A stretch of DNA of 40,640 bases from Intoshia linei. Taxonomy: Eukaryota; Orthonectida; Rhopaluridae. How positions within the stretch are numbered: position 1 is the stretch's first letter; each line of letters opens with the position of its first letter. Below, in pieces: positions 30,270 through 40,640 of this stretch. Below the pieces are notes generated by a model. The model worked only from the letters and a program-made list of their open reading frames with translations, was not told the DNA's origin and searched no databases. Made by a program: the position numbers and the translations under genes. The DNA lies in assembly GCA_001642005.1 (NCBI GenBank), contig LWCA01000200.1, forward strand, positions 1 through 40,640, read 5' to 3'.

Positions 30270-33200
30270 ATGCACCTGTCATTTCAAAAAATGCGAATTG
30301 ATGATGTGGATAACTTAAAAATATTGTTCAACGAGTTGTTTCCAATCAAGTAAATTTACAATTTTTTTATTTTCTAGGAAGCCCCAAAATCATGTGATAT
30401 TAAATTTAACACGGCAAAATTTCCGTAATTAATGTTCGTTAACGAAAAAGTAAATTATTTTACAATTATCGATGCAGAATACCTGAAAAAATCTTTTATT
30501 AAATTTTTTTATAGTATCTCAAGAGTCCCGATTCGGGACAGACTATGTCCAACATGAATCGATAATATTATCAGTATAATGGTTAATAGACAGGGAATAT
30601 TTTTCTTATAATTTGATTGCATTGGAAATTACCATATTTTTCGTCATCAATTTAAAAGCCATTAAAAAATCAATTGCAAAAACTGAATTTAATTATTATT
30701 GATATTTACGTTAATATTTTATATTTATTGTCATTTTTTAATTCTATTGATTAATTGGATAATGAATGTTTCATTTTAATGGACTAAAATGTAACGAAAT
30801 TTATGTTTCCCATATTAAGGTTCCAAAACAGTTAGTTTTTAAAAAAGTTGAATATTGAAAAATAAAAGTAAACTAATTATTAGTGTTTCTTAACCGTATG
30901 GTTAGGTCTCACTAGTGGACCGAGTGCGGACTTTGCTTTATTTTAAGTTTTTCAAGTTGTGATTGATGATAATGTTCATGATTTTAAAAAATATCGAGAA
31001 TATCCTTACTTATTTTACCATGGTAGACCTTTTTTATTTTTAACGGAGAGGAGAGCAGAGTAGATTTTGCCTACCGCTGTGGGGTAACTTCACAATTACT
31101 GATAATGTGAATAAACACGAAAAATGTATGTATGTTTAATTCTTAGTTTATTTGTTTCAGTTTATTTAAGAACGTAAGGGAAGTCGAGTTTTACAAATTC
31201 CATATTTTTATAACAGTTTTTCCAGAGTAGTGTTATCACAAATGTCAATTTCAGAAATTGACTGCTTCAAGGTTAAAAACCCAATTGTTAGGTTTTTAAA
31301 TTCAAACCCACTCTAAAATTATAAAAATTACACATTCTAATAAAAAGTTTTGAATTAATCAATATTATGATAATTTTCAACTTCAAAATCTTATGTCTTT
31401 ACGGTCAAAACCACAAATTACCCTTTTTTGTAAAAATTAAGAAAGTGTTAGAATTTTGTATAACATAAATTTTGGAATGATTTTTAAATTCATAAGCATT
31501 TCATTAATGGTAACCTCAAAAAAGGTAATTTTACGGTTAAAACCCCAGATGCAGAGCTGTTTTAAGGCATGGGCAATATGGACTGTAGCCGAGGGCCACT
31601 CATTCAAAAAAAAGCCCCCAAATTAATAAAAGTACTTTACATTTATATTTTAAAAAGAAGCCCCAATTTATTAAAAAATACTTCACATTTTTATCTTAAG
31701 AAACAATGTCAACAATTTAAACATTATTTTATTGGGAAAAAACAAGCAATAACATTTTTGATATGTATAAAGTTATAAAAAGTGATAAATTGGAATCACT
31801 ATTTCCTAATATGAAATCTGCATAAGAATGTTTCTTTTAATGATGGTTGCAAATTGCAAAGGTGAAAGAACTATTTCTAAACTAAGAATAATTAAAAATG
31901 AACTTTGAAATTGCTTGGCTCAACCTCGTTTGAATGCTATCTCCTTAATGTCAATTGAGAATGATATTTTCAATGATATCATATCTGATTTCTCTCAGAA
32001 AAAAGTGAGAAAAACCAACAGTATACCCTGTATTCTAAAAAGGGGTCCTAAAATTTTTTTATCGCTTCGCTCGAAATTTTTTATAACTTCGCTCAAAACT
32101 TTAAAGGACCTCCGGTCTTTTGCTTAGCCCAGAGCCATGAAGTGGCTTAAGACGGCTCTGCCCCGATGACCCTTTTTTTTAAATAAAAACATCCCTAGAA
32201 TTTAAAAGTTTTTAGATGATTCAGTTATATCTAGTTAACACAAAAAATGTCAAAGTGATTAAGTAACGCTTTCATGGTCAAAAAATCACTTTAATATTCA
32301 TTTTTTTTAATTTGAAACTATTTTATTAAAAAAAAAAGAGATTATTTTTATACAGCTTATTCCAGTTGTTATAAATACAACATTTTATCTCGAAATCTAC
32401 GCACTACTGGTGAAAAATAATTTTTAATATATTTCAAATGTTGGATTAAAATGAAAAATGTAAATATTGATCCTACTATTTAAAAAAAGTGCATTGAAAG
32501 TGTAAAGTGTCTTAAAATAATTAATATAAAAAAATAATATTCTGAAAATTCTCCTTCAAGGGGTTGGTTAAAAAACCCTCCCATTTAAGGGTTCGTAAAA
32601 AAATATTGTGAAAATTTCCTTTTGACTGATTGATAAAAATATATTGATAATATTTAATTTTTATATTATGAAAATTGAAACCAATATTATTTACCTAAAA
32701 TCGAAATATTGTACTAGAAATTCAGTTTTTTTTTAATTCTAGAACTTAATTTTTTTAATTAAACGGTAGCAAACACGGTCATGAAAATTTAAAATTAGTT
32801 TGTGTGCGAAGTTAGGTTGATAGTTTTAATTTAAGATTAATTTTTTTTAATTTTTTATAATTTTATTACATTTATGTATTTTAGATACTCTCATAATTGG
32901 TACATGGAAATAATGCTGTCTTTAAAATATCTATACGCAAATGTAGTGTATGATAAAGATGCAGATCGGTTAGTTGCAGCGATTATTTGTAGTACCAAAT
33001 TACCTAACGATATGAGATGTAATCAAGTAATTTAATTATTACATTTATTAAGAGTATAGGATGATTTTATTACTTTGTACAAACAGCATCCTGGCTCTGC
33101 CGAGGGCACATTTTTATTCTACCAAAAAAATGAATTCAATATGAAAATATAACTTAAAAATACTACTATTCACTATTATCAATTATTCAAAGGAGTGGTT

Positions 33201-34668
33201 ACCAAACGTATTTCACGTGTACCCATCATATCACATTACATTTTAATTTAAAGTGAATTATTCCCACTTAATTTTATTTTGTTAAAATTTGTGTAAATAA
33301 TTTTGTGAATTTATTAGAGAGAATGAGTGTTTAATCTTACAAATGAAGTAAAAACAGTACAATCCTAAAAATATTCATATATTTTAACTTTTATTCAAGA
33401 AAAATTAAAATTGTAAACACCGGTATTTTCTTTTTTAATGTGACTACAATTAATTTGATAATAACCCTGATTTTTGATTGAGGACATGGAGGATGACAAT
33501 TAATATTATTATTAGGGCAATTTTTTATTGACCTATAGAATAACAAAAAAACTGACTTAAAAATTAAATTACTGACTTTATCTTGACCTTAAAATTTTAG
33601 TTTGTTTCTATGGTTAATACCAAGTGAATATACCGTACCACAAACCTTCTTTTCGTAGTCCTTAAATTAAATCAATACAATATTTAAAACACCTTAATTT
33701 TAATATTCTTATAGGCACCGAATGAAACAAACAATTTAAATCTCACTGTGTGATGTTAGAGATGTTGAAAATTATTATTGTTTACTGTAGTATAACATAA
33801 TATACTTCTTAACATTATCTGGTAAAAATTGCCTCTGTTTAGTTACCAATTTTTTTAACAAACTGAAACTCCGTTCAACACTATTTGTGATAAATGGCGC
33901 TTTTCTTAATAAATTGTATAGATAAGGTGGTATTTGTTCAATTTTATTGTTCATTATATCATAAATATTATTTTTTTAAGTCGAATATCCTTTAAAAAAA
34001 TTATTGACTTTATGGCATTAAAAAAACTTACTTTATGGCATTTAATGACTTTATAAAGATTTAATTAGCTAATTAATAAACATAATATTGATATCATGAT
34101 GCTTGTAATTTTGTGCTGATTATCATATTAATGTGACATTTTGCCATAAAAAACTGACCTAATTATTATTTATTTATTTAAATTTAGGAAAAATGTTTGA
34201 TCAAATCGTATTCCAACTTATTCATGTCACCCCAAGTTGGCTATATTGTTAGTTTAGGAGTAAGCGAATCTCATCGGCGACATGGAATCGGTATTTTGTT
34301 AATATTAAAAATTATCTAATAATTATTTAGCATCTCGTTTACTAAAAAAGTATTTGGAGCACATAGACAATTTCAACAAACTAACTGGAAATTATTTTTG
34401 TATTTATATGCACACTCTCGTTGATAACCATGCGGCTATACAATTTTATTTAAAACATGGATTTAAAAATTTCGAAATACGAAAAGATTACTACAACATA
34501 AACTCTACACTTTGCGATGCAGCCATCCTTGTGCAATATCTAAAACCAAAATCTACCATAAACATTTTATTCACAGCCTTCAAAAGATTTTTTTCAAACT
34601 ATGAGCAATACGCTTGTCCTATTTTTTTAACCATTTTACTCGTTATTTATATTAATTTATTTGTGTAA
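30270..34668 (+). CDS. NAA60: N-alpha-acetyltransferase 60 (NatF), 4 exons
   Basis: GNAT-fold enzyme that acetylates N-termini of membrane proteins facing the cytosol, at Golgi or related membranes. Exons 30270-30349, 32885-33026, 34188-34290, 34331-34668 join in phase to 220 aa (human 242). Motifs: NELFPIKYSHNWY, then PQVGYIVSLGVSESHRRHGI followed by A109, giving the acetyl-CoA loop R-x-x-G-x-A; then CIYMHTLVDNHAAIQFYLKH and FEIRKDYYNI. Tyr93 and His136 match the catalytic pair described for human NAA60 (Y97, H138). The last 19 residues (YACPIFLTILLVIYINLFV) form a hydrophobic tail consistent with membrane anchoring. Introns 1 (2.5 kb) and 2 (1.2 kb) contain transposon debris. The stop overlaps an AATAAA (34668-34673), and the next gene begins 49 bp on. 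Confidence 0.9.
31230..32510 (+). repeat. A-rich dispersed repeat interrupted by a hAT insertion (NAA60 intron 1)
   Basis: 31230-31551 and 32161-32510 are two halves of one copy: the CGGTTAAAACCCC motif runs up to the hAT target site and the repeat resumes with ACCCTTTTTTTTAAATAAAA. The right half matches 8410-8950 (CTTATTCCAGTTG, AATCTACGCA, AATATTGATCCTAC). Non-coding. Confidence 0.6.
31552..32160 (+). mobile_element. hAT transposon remnant, 609 bp, nested in a dispersed repeat
   Basis: Termini CAGAGCTGTTTTAAGGCATG and, on the other strand, CAGAGCCGTCTTAAGCCACT. Flanking 8-bp repeats CCCAGATG (31544-31551) and CCCCGATG (32161-32168) differ at one base. It encodes the hAT dimerisation region at about 31831-32010: VANCKGERTISKLRIIKNEL, an in-frame TGA, then QPRLNAISLMSIENDI. 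The TGA stands where an arginine codon would be expected, so the copy is dead. Confidence 0.87.
33070..33108 (+). repeat. Compact conserved motif, copy 3
   Basis: Reads TTACTTTGTACAAACAGCAT then CCTGGCTCTGCCGAGGGCA; related to 9449-9488 (inverted) and 20193-20232. It lies in NAA60 intron 2, 43 bp after exon 2. Confidence 0.55.
33775..33960 (-). pseudogene. hAT transposase C-terminal fragment (NAA60 intron 2)
   Basis: The minus strand reads IPPYLYNLLRKAPFITNSVE, then RSFSLLKKLVTKQRQF, then LPDNVKKYIMLYYSKQ and a stop at 33775-33777. The SVERSFSLLKKL block is the hAT dimerisation motif. The sequence differs from the two other hAT remnants, so it is a third lineage. No termini were found, and upstream sequence decays into stops. 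Confidence 0.68.
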
Positions 34669-34683
34669 ATAAATTTTCTACAT

Positions 34684-34717
34684 CAAGTTAACTTTTTTGA
34701 GTCATGCATGAGTAATT
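34684..34717 (+). promoter_or_regulatory. Possible trans-splice acceptor or very short 5' region of ATP1B
   Basis: Only 49 bp separate the NAA60 stop from the ATP1B ATG. Within it a pyrimidine tract followed by AG (AACTTTTTTGAG) lies 16 bp before the ATG. In animals with spliced-leader trans-splicing this would be the acceptor of a downstream operon gene. It is inferred from spacing and motif only. Confidence 0.35.
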
Positions 34718-37674
34718 ATGATTGAAACTAGTGAAATTCAAAATCGGTATGTGGCTGAAACGTTGGATAAAACTGATGAAAATGTGGAATATGATCATGT
34801 AAAATACGCAGCCAATGAATTGGCGGAAAGTATACCGAAACGTCCAAAATTTGATTTTTGGATGTACATTCCACGAAAAAGATTTATTTCGGTACTGAAA
34901 CGTGTTTTGTTTTATTCATCATTCTATTCAATTCTTGCTGGCTTTTTTGCAGTATTGTTGGGTATAGTACTTTCTACTTTGGATATCACGGAACCGTTTC
35001 TATCAAATGGAACATACATTATGGGAATTAACCCGGGAATGGATTTCAGGCCCAATATTGATGGATCCTTTATTTCATTTACTCAAGGAGAACCATCTGG
35101 TAACTTTTATATTTGAATCTTCTGCGATCTATACACATCTATTATAATAATTATCAAAGCCGAACCGATCTAGTTCAATGCCCCTAAAAAATCACAAAAC
35201 ATGTGTAATGGCATAGCCCCTAGCTACCTATCCAAAGTTCTTGACATTTTAAATTAAATACACAAAATAAATATGATATTCAAGAATAGAATTTTTTAAT
35301 TTTCAATTTGTACTTGATAATTATAAAAAAAATTCATATTAAAATGTGGACGTCCATTCTCTATAACTGGTTCCCGATTCAAAATATTTTTTTTGGACCT
35401 CAAATGAAACATGAAATATAAAATGATTTTTTTAAAGTTTATTCTCATAAGATTAGATTTAGTAAAAGTGATTTTTTATTTTGGGTTTTGGATTAGCAAG
35501 TTGTTTTCTCATAAGATTTCGTAAAATCGGATTTTTCAAAAAAATATGGAAAATTTCTCTTAAACTTTTCTAAAATTGGATTTTTATTTTGCGGTTGAAA
35601 TAAGAGGTTTTTATTATGAAATTTGATAAAATCATGTTTTTCAAAAAAATATTGGAAAAAGGGGATTTTCCCTTAAGAGTTTAAAATAATTTTAAATAAA
35701 TTAAAGCCTCTACTTTAAAAAGAATTTCGTCGAGATCCCTCGGGCGAAGGATCTCGCATACGGCACTGGTAGTTCGCCATAAGTATGTTTGAAATTAAGA
35801 ATTTTTTTAATTACGTTATTGAAGCTACCTTGTCAGAATTAATGTAAAATTTTCGATTTAAGGAGGAATATATAATAAAAAAATCAAAATATTACCTTAA
35901 TGACGTATTCAGGTTTAAGGGGATTTTTTAAAAAAAATATGTGGTCCATGGTGGAATAATTTTGGGAACCACTGACTTATACCGTCATAATTATCAATTT
36001 TAGAATTTATCATATTATTGATTTTTTGAAATTTTTTAATTTAATTTAATTTAATTCTTTAATGAAAAATTTTGCAGATAATTTTGGGACTTAAATTTGG
36101 TAGGATTTTTAAGGGAAATTTTTTTGAACTCAATTTTTAAAAATTTTGAAGATGATATTGGGACCTAGATTTAATAGAATTTTTAAGGGGAATTTTATTT
36201 TATCCAATTTATAAACATTTTGAAGATTATTGTGAGACCTAGATTTAGTAGGGTTTTTAATGGAACATTTTTTTACCCAATTTTTAAAGATTCCATAAAA
36301 TATTAAAAAAATGTTTCCTTTATAACCTACCAAATTTTTGTCCCAATATTATCGTCAAAATTTTTAAAAATTGAGTAAAAAAAAAAAATTTCCCTTAAAA
36401 ATTCTACCAAATCTAAGTCCCAAAATTATCTGCAAAATTTTTGTCAAAATATCAATAATATGATTAATTAGCAAACTCTATGATTATGTTGCTCAATTGA
36501 ATCCTCGTCAAAAATGTGTTTAAAATATAAATTTTTCAAGGAACTCAAAACCTGTACATGGGTCCAAGGCTTCCATCGCTTATTTACTTATTTTCTGCCA
36601 TATAATAAAATCAGTTTTGGTTTAAATTTTAAATACAAGAAATTAGACCCATGTAAGGTATGGAGGGAAAGAATAGTTATTCATTTTTAGAATCAAGATT
36701 CTAGAATAAGAGATAAATCTGATGAAAATTATCATGTTTTTTGTCGAGTTTAAAAATTTTAAAGAGACTAAATTTAAAATGTTAAATTGTAGTATAATGT
36801 AAGTTAATGTTTAGTAAAATTTAAAATGGGGTTTTGATCGAATTTTTTATAAATTTTAAGGGTTGTTTTATGGTAAATTTCTTTTTAAATTTCAATAGAT
36901 AATGCATTTAGGGAACTTTTAAACGTTACACAAGTGTAAGTTTATACGTTTTAGGTTATTTTTGTTGGAAAATTTAAAATAGTGTAGTTTATAATATTAC
37001 TGATAACTCGCGTAGGCTGTAAGAATTGACGAGTTGAGTGTTGTTATACATTTTATATATGTATATTGTTTTTAGAATACATCCACTACACAGCTTTAAT
37101 TGAATCATTTATAAATGCATACAAAGATGAATATATAGATACAGCGGATTTGCTGGACTGTCCAAGCGATAATGTAGATATTGCCGATAATAAATTTTGT
37201 AAATTTGATATTAAAAGACTTCGACAGTGTACCAAGGAACGTGAATATGGATTTAAATTTGGCAAGCCATGTGTTTTATTAAAATTAAACAAAATGTTTA
37301 ATTGGACTCCTATAATTACAAAAAAAACCCACGACAACATGCAAGAGTTTTACCGAAATGGCTATTTTTCTCCAGATTACAAAAACAGCCAATTTACTAA
37401 TTTCAATCTTGTATACGTGACATGTAACGGAGCGACTCCTTTCGACGAAAGTAATATGGGGAAATTAGCCTACTATCCTACTCAAGGATTTCACGTTAAA
37501 CATTTTCCTTACAGAAATCAACGAGGTTATCAACAACCCTTTGTGTTTGTTGAATTTCAAAATATGACTAATAGTGTTGCAATTCAAATTATTTGCCGTG
37601 TTTGGGCTGATAATATCAAACACAAGTTTACTACAAGGTCTGGAATGGTTACATTTCAAATTAGATTGGATTGA
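34718..37674 (+). CDS. ATP1B: Sodium/potassium-transporting ATPase beta subunit, 2 exons
   Basis: Type II membrane glycoprotein that chaperones the Na+/K+-ATPase alpha subunit to the plasma membrane. Exons 34718-35099 and 37076-37674 join in phase to 326 aa (vertebrate beta about 300). It has a cytosolic N-terminus, one transmembrane helix (about 63-88), the PGMDFRP motif after it, and N-glycosylation sites (NGT at 97-99, NMT near the C-terminus). Six ectodomain cysteines fit the three family disulfides (the first in LLDCPS, then KFCKF, LRQC, GKPC, VTCNG and IICRVW). YYP and the immunoglobulin-like end FVFVEFQNMTNSVAIQIICR are typical. Exon 1 covers cytosol, membrane and stalk; exon 2 is the rest. 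The 2-kb intron carries two repeat elements. Confidence 0.94.
35366..35974 (+). mobile_element. hAT-like element carrying minisatellite units (ATP1B intron)
   Basis: The left end CTGGTTCCCGATTC and the complement of the right end, CAGTGGTTCCCAAAATTATT, are related termini. In between are units such as CTCATAAGATTTCGTAAAAT and GGATTTTTCAAAAAAATATG. The flanking 8-mers match poorly, so exact limits are uncertain. Confidence 0.55.
36004..36469. repeat. Fold-back element with 74-bp tandem units (ATP1B intron)
   Basis: Units starting TTTTGCAGATAATTTTGGGA, TTTTGAAGATGATATTGGGA and TTTTGAAGATTATTGTGAGA begin at 36070, 36144 and 36218, a 74-bp period. From about 36310 the units appear reverse-complemented, and the last is nearly the mirror of the first over some 60 bp. 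The arms extend outward to ATCATATTATTGAT at both ends. Transcribed RNA would form a long hairpin. No coding sequence. Confidence 0.75.
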
Positions 37675-37777
37675 TTGTCTAATAAATTTTTAAGTGTTTA
37701 TTGGTTACTTGGATTTTTATTATTTTTTTTTCAATATTTTAATATTATCATATTTTCGTCTCGTGATTTAGTTTGTC

Positions 37778-38121
37778 ATGAATTTTAATGAAATGTTTGA
37801 TATCAAGAAAGGTATCGAAATAGTGGTTTATCAAGAAATGAAAAATCAAGACACTCGAGAAAAATTACAATTACCAGAGTTTTTTTTTGCATTAACTATA
37901 GAGTATAATGGTTCAAAAAATTATGCCTTCAATACTAATTTAAATTTAATTTTTTAAACTATTCATTTTAGAATGTTACAAGACAATATCAAAAAATATA
38001 TAAACGATAAACTATTTCATGTAGTACAAGTTTCAACAGAGAATGTGACTTTAACCAAAAATTCAACATGTTCAGACAAGTATTTTAGTATACTAAAGGA
38101 CATTTTATCGTCAAACGAGTA
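37778..38121 (+). CDS. Unrecognised small two-exon gene
   Basis: ATG at 37778 opens a frame MNFNEMFDIKKGIEIVVYQE that continues to a donor at 37903 (GA|GTATAAT). An acceptor at 37970-37972 restores phase into MLQDNIKKYINDKLFHVVQV and a stop near 38120. The joined protein is about 90 aa, mostly charged helices with no membrane segment. I do not recognise the family. It starts about 105 bp after the ATP1B stop, and an AG after a pyrimidine-rich stretch (GATTTAG) lies just before the ATG, again compatible with trans-splicing. The clean splice phase supports a real gene. Confidence 0.45.
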
Positions 38122-38403
38122 ATAATAACTAAATGTAATAATGGTAAATTGTATAATTACAATTGGAATAAGCAAAAGTAGCTATTGTCAAGTCAATTTT
38201 TATATGGTCCAATCTTTAGCATTTAATAATATTAATATATGTGACATCTCCGATTGAAATTTGAATCAACTTTTTTTATATATTATCCATTAGAAAAATA
38301 TTTTAGTAGATTTTGTATTTTATCAATGTTGATTAAAATTATTTAATGAACTAGGTATGTATCAAGTCAAAACTTGATTTATAATTTGATTGATGATGTA
38401 TTC

Positions 38404-38541
38404 ATGGAAAAATATAAAAAAGAAGACAATGATGATAATGATGCGGAAACAGAAAAAAGTAGTTTAGATTCCAAAGAATTATGCAGCAGCGGAGACACTA
38501 TCACTTTGAATGATTCTTCTTCTAATTTGGTTATTTTATAA
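38404..38541 (+). CDS. Possible acidic C-terminal exon or small ORF
   Basis: The frame MEKYKKEDNDDNDAETEKSS continues through SLDSKELCSSGDTITLNDSS to a stop at 38541. It is less AT-biased than its surroundings and the frame is open back to about 38355. It could be an alternative 3' exon of the preceding small gene or part of another. No family recognised. Confidence 0.3.
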   Translation: MEKYKKEDNDDNDAETEKSSLDSKELCSSGDTITLNDSSSNLVIL

Positions 38542-38807
38542 CTAGCTTGTCTATGAAACTATTAAACATAATTAAATATTGATTCTATAATTATAAATAC
38601 CTAAACGACAAATTACCACAATTTCAACTTTTTCCTTTGATATAATGAAAATATTACCTGTACAAAAAATTGCGTCTTTTTTCATTTTGTTTTTTAATGT
38701 ATCGATAACAATTTTTAATCTAGATGGCGCAATTTTTTTTATTTCAACAGGAAATTTGTAAATTATAAATTTTATATTAAAAAAATTTCGTTTAGTCATT
38801 CTTACTG

Positions 38808-39639
38808 ATGAGTACTGAACAATTTGAAAAAATATCCATCAATTTGGACAAATCAACTGATATTAACGTGATTTATTTTGTTAATTTTGATTATTTTATT
38901 ATATTTTTTTATCTGTTTATGATTACTTATTGGTTCATAAATTTAGACAAAATTAAGTGCATTAAATATGCTTATGCAGGCAACGACATTAGACGTACAC
39001 AATTTCTCGTTTTGGCCTAAATTACAAGAGGGTTTGTACCACTGTTTTCAATGTGATAATAAAAAATTATGGGTAAGAATAAAAAATAGCTTTAAATGGT
39101 AAATGATTATATATGCATTAAGGTACTGGTCATGAAAATAATTGTAAAATCTATATCCATATCAATCAATTCATTCTCAAAATTTTTGGAAATTATTAGT
39201 AATTAATTCTTGCATCCATTTTATATACAATTTAGCTAAATACATTACTTTTGTATTCACGCCAAAAAAAAATCATTTTTCATTATTTAAAAAGGAAATG
39301 GTACTAAACTTGGACGATGACGTCACTCTTAAAATTATCAAATCTGTAATACAATCGATATAATATATAATTTTATTGATAGTTTCAAATAATTGTCAAA
39401 TTTTCAATTTATTTGGCCTCATCTACTATTAGATTTCCGAACAGGTACATTGTACTTTTTATATTTTATAATTTCATATTGTGAATTTTAGAACTATTAC
39501 ATCATGGATTGAAAAAATATTTTTTTTACTAAATATCAACATTGATAATGAATTACTGGCTGGCAATTTAGTCACATTGCAACCAATTCACTTTTTTTCA
39601 CTGGTTGATTCGAAATGTGAATGTATTACTTTATGGAAT
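38808..39639 (+). CDS. Unrecognised multi-exon gene, 5' part only
   Basis: Candidate exons: 38808-38867 (MSTEQFEKISINLDKSTDIN), 38980-39072 (TTLDVHNFSFWPKLQEGLYH then CFQCDNKKLW) and possibly 39295-39345 (EMVLNLDDDVTLKIIKS). The first two have standard GT/AG sites and both junctions are phase 0. A further open exon at 39492-39639 (TSWIEKIFFLLNINI, ending before GTAAGT) needs a preceding phase-2 donor that I could not identify, so the model is incomplete. It probably continues past the window. No domain recognised. Confidence 0.4.
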
Positions 39640-40640
39640 GTAAGTTTTATAATGTGAAATTATCGGGTAAATAAGATAAGTTTATATCAGTGGTCCCGAT
39701 TCAAATAGTGTACGAACCCCATTACAAATTTTTTTTTGTCCATAGGTAACATGAAATATAAAATATTTATATAACAATTAAAGGTTATTTCTCATAAGGT
39801 TTTGTAAAATCGTTTTTTTCAAAAAATATTAAAAAAAGAGGATTTTTCCATGAGTTGGCAAAAGTGGATTTTTTATTTTAGTTTTTGGCTTGGGAAGTTG
39901 TTTTTGATAACATTTGGTAAAATCGTATTTCTCAAAAAAATATTTGAAAAAGTGGATTTTTATTTTGGTTTTTGAGTTAGAAAGTTGTTGCTGATAATAT
40001 TTAGTAAAATCGTATTTTTAAAAATATTATTGGAAAAAGGGGATTTTTCCATTACGAGTTGCGAAAATTGGATTTTTTATATTGGGTTTTGGGTTAGGAA
40101 GCTGTTGCTGATAAGAATTGGTAAAATCGTGTTTTTCAAATAAATATTGGAAAAAAAGGCTTTTTTACACTGTAAATATTTTTTATTCGTTATCTTTCAA
40201 TAACAAAATTAAAAAAACATTGAAAAAAAATTTTCGTTATCAGAGGGTGCAGTGAACTATATGTGTAACATTTCCTATTAAATTTGAAGAAACTAATTTT
40301 TTGTATCTTTATCCATTAGAAAAAAAATATTTTAGTTTATACATTATTTTTAAGTGAACAGTGTTTAATTAATTATCAGAAATAAAATTTTCATTTAAGA
40401 GATTTAAACTGGATTTTTAACTTACTTATAATTAATAGTTTTATTTTTTAAAAAAATTGGGTAATTTCGGTTTTTGACCTTGAAGGTGTAATTTTCTAAA
40501 AATAATCAGGTAAAATGGTATTTTTTATTTTTGGGTTGAAATAAGCGGTTTTTTCTCATAAGATTTGGTAAAATCAATTTTTTAAAAAAAATATTGGAAA
40601 AATAGATAATAAATAAATAATAAATAAATATTAAAAATTC
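39640..40640. other. Repeat-filled right end of the window
   Basis: No coding exon seen. 39688-40170 is a minisatellite-bearing element. About 40430-40490 resembles the A-rich dispersed family (GGTTTTTGACCTTGAAGG), and 40540-40640 returns to the minisatellite unit. It is probably an intron of the preceding unrecognised gene. Confidence 0.45.
39688..40170 (+). repeat. hAT-like end followed by minisatellite array
   Basis: Begins CAGTGGTCCCGATTCAAATA, closely like the left end at 35366. Four degenerate units follow, marked by GTTGTTGCTGATAA-type words at about 39783, 39896, 39984 and 40100, each with GGTAAAATCGTATTTTT-like and AATATTGGAAAAAGGGGATT-like segments. The matching right terminus is not in the window. 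Confidence 0.6.

Noticed and set aside
31569-31778. 69-aa frame at the left of the hAT remnant
   Set aside because: It lies in the non-coding terminal part of the element, and the sequence shows no transposase motif.
38572-38799. 75-aa minus-strand frame (MTKRNFFNIKF...) facing the unknown gene
   Set aside because: It is a lysine/isoleucine-rich frame as expected by chance in AT-rich DNA, with no recognised motif. I could not support it as a gene.

Overview
This window looks like nuclear DNA from an invertebrate animal. It is very AT-rich, and it carries eight recognisable animal genes split by GT-AG introns. Many introns are tiny (34-60 bp), while a few large ones are packed with transposon remains. 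Animal-type proteins (a GPR124/125-type receptor, PA28-gamma, MELK, NAA60, Na+/K+-ATPase beta, delta-tubulin) rule out bacteria, plants and fungi. About one gene per 5 kb with tiny introns suggests a compact, derived bilaterian such as a flatworm- or orthonectid-like animal. That placement is inference only.

Layout. 348-6743 (+): MELK kinase, 14 exons. 6926-7847 (+): GOLPH3, 4 exons. 7848-10016: repeat-rich gap between two 3' ends. 10017-17935 (-): an ADGRA (GPR124/125) adhesion receptor, with three small LRR exons and one 4.1-kb exon for everything else. 18394-22619 (-): proteasome activator PA28-gamma (PSME3), 9 exons including a 22-nt one. 22931-26258 (+): soluble inorganic pyrophosphatase, 9 exons, head-to-head with PSME3. 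27840-29798 (+): delta-tubulin, 3 exons. 30270-34668 (+): NAA60 N-acetyltransferase, 4 exons. 34718-37674 (+): Na+/K+-ATPase beta, 2 exons, starting only 49 bp after the NAA60 stop. 37778-about 39640 (+): one or more unrecognised split genes.

I built the exon models by hand. In every recognised gene the phases of all junctions agree and the joined reading frame stays open. These are conserved housekeeping, signalling and cytoskeletal genes, and I see no pathway linking them. The tight same-strand run NAA60 - ATP1B - unknown gene could be an operon resolved by trans-splicing.

The unusual part is the repeat layer. Target-site duplications or TTAA flanks support six insertions: hAT elements at 5059-5242, 14255-14942, 18690-19172 and 31552-32160, and TTAA-flanked elements at 15795-16473 and 24664-25074. 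Further pieces include another hAT transposase tail, a Harbinger transposase tail, a 466-bp fold-back element and a dispersed A-rich family. Several elements with unrelated ends (TTAA type, hAT type, fold-back) carry tandem or inverted arrays of related short modules, roughly GGTAAAA - GGATTTTT - TTAAGGG. This shared minisatellite cargo is the best candidate for something undescribed.
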